Shown piece after piece: positions 62,110-64,000 of a stretch of 64,000 bases of DNA (position 1 is the first letter of the stretch; the number at the start of each line of letters is the position of its first letter). Where the stretch lies: the NCBI GenBank assembly GCA_964617955.1, contig CAZTXB010000002.1:186001-250000 (forward strand), written 5' to 3'. Below the pieces are notes generated by a model. That model was given only the letters and a program-made list of their open reading frames with translations. It ran no database searches and had not been told where the DNA came from. This stretch comes from JABWCE01 sp964617955. GTDB taxonomy: Bacteria; Bacteroidota; Bacteroidia; NS11-12g; UBA9320. The translations under genes were made by a program, and so were the position numbers.

Positions 62110-64000
62110 TTAAATTGAATTTATTTTGATAGCAGCTTCTGGTTCAATAACTCTTAAAGACATTGGGACTTGCCATTTTTCGCTATGAATGTTGCCTTCA
62201 TATTCCTCAATATCAACATAAAGTTGTTCTTGATTTCTTGCTTGACTAGGCCCGTTTTTCTTATTATTAAATACCAAGTCAGTATTGGAATCGAGTTCAT
62301 CACCAAGTTCTTTCCAATCGTTAAAAGCACTTTGAATCCAACCTTTTATTTGTTCAATATTATCAGGTTTCAATAAATTTAAAATAACTCCAGAAAACTG
62401 CACATCCATTCTTTCTTTTCGTTGGTCAAAGTAATCAGTCAAATCAGCAATTATTGATTCTATTTCAGATGCAGAAATAGTTGAAATATCATTGGCTGAA
62501 ATTCTTTCAGTAAACCTAGTTGTGTGCCTTAGCATTGTTGCTAGATATAAACCCATATATCTTTCCACAGCTTTTTGAGTGAATGGAGTTATTGATATAG
62601 GTTCAACATAGCTGTACATTTTTTCGTGAAACTCAATGAATTTTTCATAATGAGAAATATCTCTCGCCCTAAAGGGATGATGAACTGTTAAAACAAGTCC
62701 ATAATCATTTCTTGCAACACGGCTACTTGCTTGAATATATTCAGCAGTATTCCTTGGCATAGAATTCATAATAATAGTATTGAATCTTGATACATCAATT
62801 CCTACTGAAATCATATTGGTTGCAACAACGAATTCTGATGGAACTTTGCCTGATTTTAGTTTTTCAACTTCTTTTCCTGTTTCGTCTTTCACTTTTACTA
62901 AATGAGCAAATCTTTTATTTGCTTCCCACTTAGTTTCAACATTTTTCAACTCATTTTTAACTTCTTCTCCTGATAATCTTCCAGTTAATTCAGATTCTTG
63001 AATTGGACCATAAGTGTAAATAGAATGCATTAATTTCTGAGGTCTAACAACTCTTGAGAATACTCTTCTTAGCTCTTTTAAAATATAAGTTTGAACCTGA
63101 GATTGTGTTTTGCCAACCTCTTTAAGACTATTGAAATATGATATAGTAGTGTGATAATAATCCATTGCTTTTTCGAAGTCCTTGTATGATTCAAAATCAA
63201 TCGTATGCTTTTCTCCCAACTCCTTCAACTCAAATATAGCTCTATGAGTCATTATAATTGCTGCCAATCTCATCTGCATCCAAATTTGTGTTCTACCTGT
63301 TGGTAAAACACCGATGTATTTTCTATTAGAAAGATATTCGGGTTTTTTATCATCGGCACTTTTAAACTTTCTACGGTAAAATGCAAAGAATGAATCATCA
63401 CACTCAACCCCTGGCTTCGGAAAAAGATTTACTTTTCTGTCAAAAAGTGCTGCAATTTGTAATTGTGTATTCCTAGTCGTGGCTGTAGATGAAATAATTT
63501 TTGGTCGTGTGTTATCTTCTCGAGTACATAATTGATTTACTGCTGATTCAAATAGTGCTACCGCTGACCCTAGAGGGCCCAATAGTAAATGTAGCTCATC
63601 CTGAATAATTAAATCTGGTGGCAAATATCCATCCTGAGGTTTTCCTTGTTCCCAATTACCAGTTCCAAATATTCTTCTTGAATCAGAATTCCTACCATTA
63701 TTTTGACCATTAACTTTATGAGCCAATTGGGCAAACTTGTCAACTGTTCCAAAAAGCAAGGCTGGGGGGTGTTGATAAATTGTTTCATCAGATAAACAAA
63801 CAGGAATTGGTCCTTGATCTTGTCTTTTTCTCGAAATACGACCAAGACCAAAAGAGAATGAACATTTTGGATTTGTGCATTTTAAATGTACCTTGTTTAG
63901 ATTATATACGTTAGAAGATGTTTCAGTATCTTCTTTGGTTTCACCTTTAATTTCCGAATTACACCAAGGACAATTAGTAAAAGGAATTCTATTTTCTTTA
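62110..64000 (-). CDS. drmA: DISARM helicase DrmA (5' part beyond the window)
   Basis: Partial, ~630 residues seen; the frame is open to the window edge. In order from the visible N-terminal side: a zinc-type 'CPWC...CTNPKC' pair, 'YQHPPALLFGTVDKFAQLA', the DEAH-variant 'LIIQDELHLLLGPLGSAVAL' typical of DrmA, the motif III 'IISSTATTRN', and motifs V/VI 'FVVATNMISVGIDVSRF' and 'EYIQASSRVARNDYG'. The C-terminal ~200 residues are helical. An internal TTG at 63759 is not the start, since coding clearly continues to 64000. The helicase works with DrmB as the DISARM core. Confidence 0.9.
   Translation of the reverse strand, partial: KENRIPFTNCPWCNSEIKGETKEDTETSSNVYNLNKVHLKCTNPKCSFSFGLGRISRKRQDQGPIPVCLSDETIYQHPPALLFGTVDKFAQLAHKVNGQNNGRNSDSRRIFGTGNWEQGKPQDGYLPPDLIIQDELHLLLGPLGSAVALFESAVNQLCTREDNTRPKIISSTATTRNTQLQIAALFDRKVNLFPKPGVECDDSFFAFYRRKFKSADDKKPEYLSNRKYIGVLPTGRTQIWMQMRLAAIIMTHRAIFELKELGEKHTIDFESYKDFEKAMDYYHTTISYFNSLKEVGKTQSQVQTYILKELRRVFSRVVRPQKLMHSIYTYGPIQESELTGRLSGEEVKNELKNVETKWEANKRFAHLVKVKDETGKEVEKLKSGKVPSEFVVATNMISVGIDVSRFNTIIMNSMPRNTAEYIQASSRVARNDYGLVLTVHHPFRARDISHYEKFIEFHEKMYSYVEPISITPFTQKAVERYMGLYLATMLRHTTRFTERISANDISTISASEIESIIADLTDYFDQRKERMDVQFSGVILNLLKPDNIEQIKGWIQSAFNDWKELGDELDSNTDLVFNNKKNGPSQARNQEQLYVDIEEYEGNIHSEKWQVPMSLRVIEPEAAIKINSI

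Larger units (their letters stand above)
53283..64000. mobile_element. probable defence island integrated at tRNA-Leu (right end outside window)
   Basis: Begins directly after the tRNA-Leu 3' end with a tyrosine recombinase and then carries only accessory genes: a NACHT-TOPRIM protein, a HipBST toxin-antitoxin operon, and drmB/drmA. Gene order is loose, with divergent and convergent pairs and repeat-rich spacers, in contrast to the tightly packed operons before 53.2 kb. I searched the rest of the window by eye for a second copy of the tRNA 3' end (TCCGGTCCTGGGCAC) and found none, so the far attachment site must lie outside. Confidence 0.7.

Noticed and set aside
63609..63851. 80-residue frame overlapping the drmA region
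   Set aside because: It lies in another frame on the same strand; the continuous DrmA sequence (YQHPPALLFGTVDKF) shows the true frame.

Overview
The window is a 64 kb piece of a Bacteroidota chromosome. The evidence is AT-rich coding, frequent TTG starts, and promoters of the TTTG-N20-TAnnTTTG type. It also encodes type IX secretion C-terminal sorting domains, a gliding-motility-type (CHU_C) C-terminus, and a TonB-dependent receptor paired with a DUF4249 lipoprotein. I cannot name a genus. A run of exactly 100 Ns at 10791-10890 marks a scaffolded draft assembly.

Layout of the chromosomal part, 1-53282. It opens with the tail of an MbnP-like secreted protein, then fabD, an outer-membrane-barrel-like protein and gcvP. 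A 236-bp MITE-like element (6625-6860) follows, then two tandem paralogous secreted proteins built from YD-like repeats. Next come tRNA-Met with a GIY-YIG gene between two copies of the tRNA 3' end, a three-gene GDP-heptose cluster (hddA-hddC-gmhB), and a 1,196-aa CHU_C surface protein. The section from 17 to 34 kb holds an alpha/beta hydrolase, an RluA-type pseudouridine synthase, hisS, lemA plus two TPM proteins, an exonuclease, a methyltransferase, transport and glycosylation genes, mnmD, miaE, tsaE, an M28 peptidase and a beta-CASP RNase. The section from 34 to 53 kb holds gyrA, an HD-Usp-fRMsr operon, a fatty acid desaturase, an amino acid permease, the TonB receptor/DUF4249 pair, rnhA, valS, a GyrI-like protein, rseP and hscB.

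Accessory part, 53283 to the end of the window. A tyrosine recombinase lies directly behind tRNA-Leu(CAA), and everything visible after it is defence or toxin-antitoxin material, so this looks like a genomic (defence) island integrated at the tRNA 3' end. It carries: (i) a 971-aa protein with a central NACHT-type NTPase and a C-terminal OLD-like TOPRIM nuclease domain, the best candidate here for an undescribed immune protein; (ii) a complete three-gene HipBST toxin-antitoxin operon bounded by related imperfect direct repeats; (iii) DISARM-type drmA (running off the end of the window) and drmB, without drmC where it would normally follow. The far end of the island is not in the window.

How the genes work together. 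Most of the core section is housekeeping: fatty acid synthesis, the glycine cleavage system, tRNA charging and modification, DNA topology, RNA turnover and envelope stress. The three heptose genes would form an activated sugar for a surface glycan. The T9SS-tagged proteins, TonB receptor and OM proteins are envelope functions. The island genes are arranged as separate modules (integrase; NACHT-TOPRIM; hipBST; drmAB), each with its own direction or promoter region.
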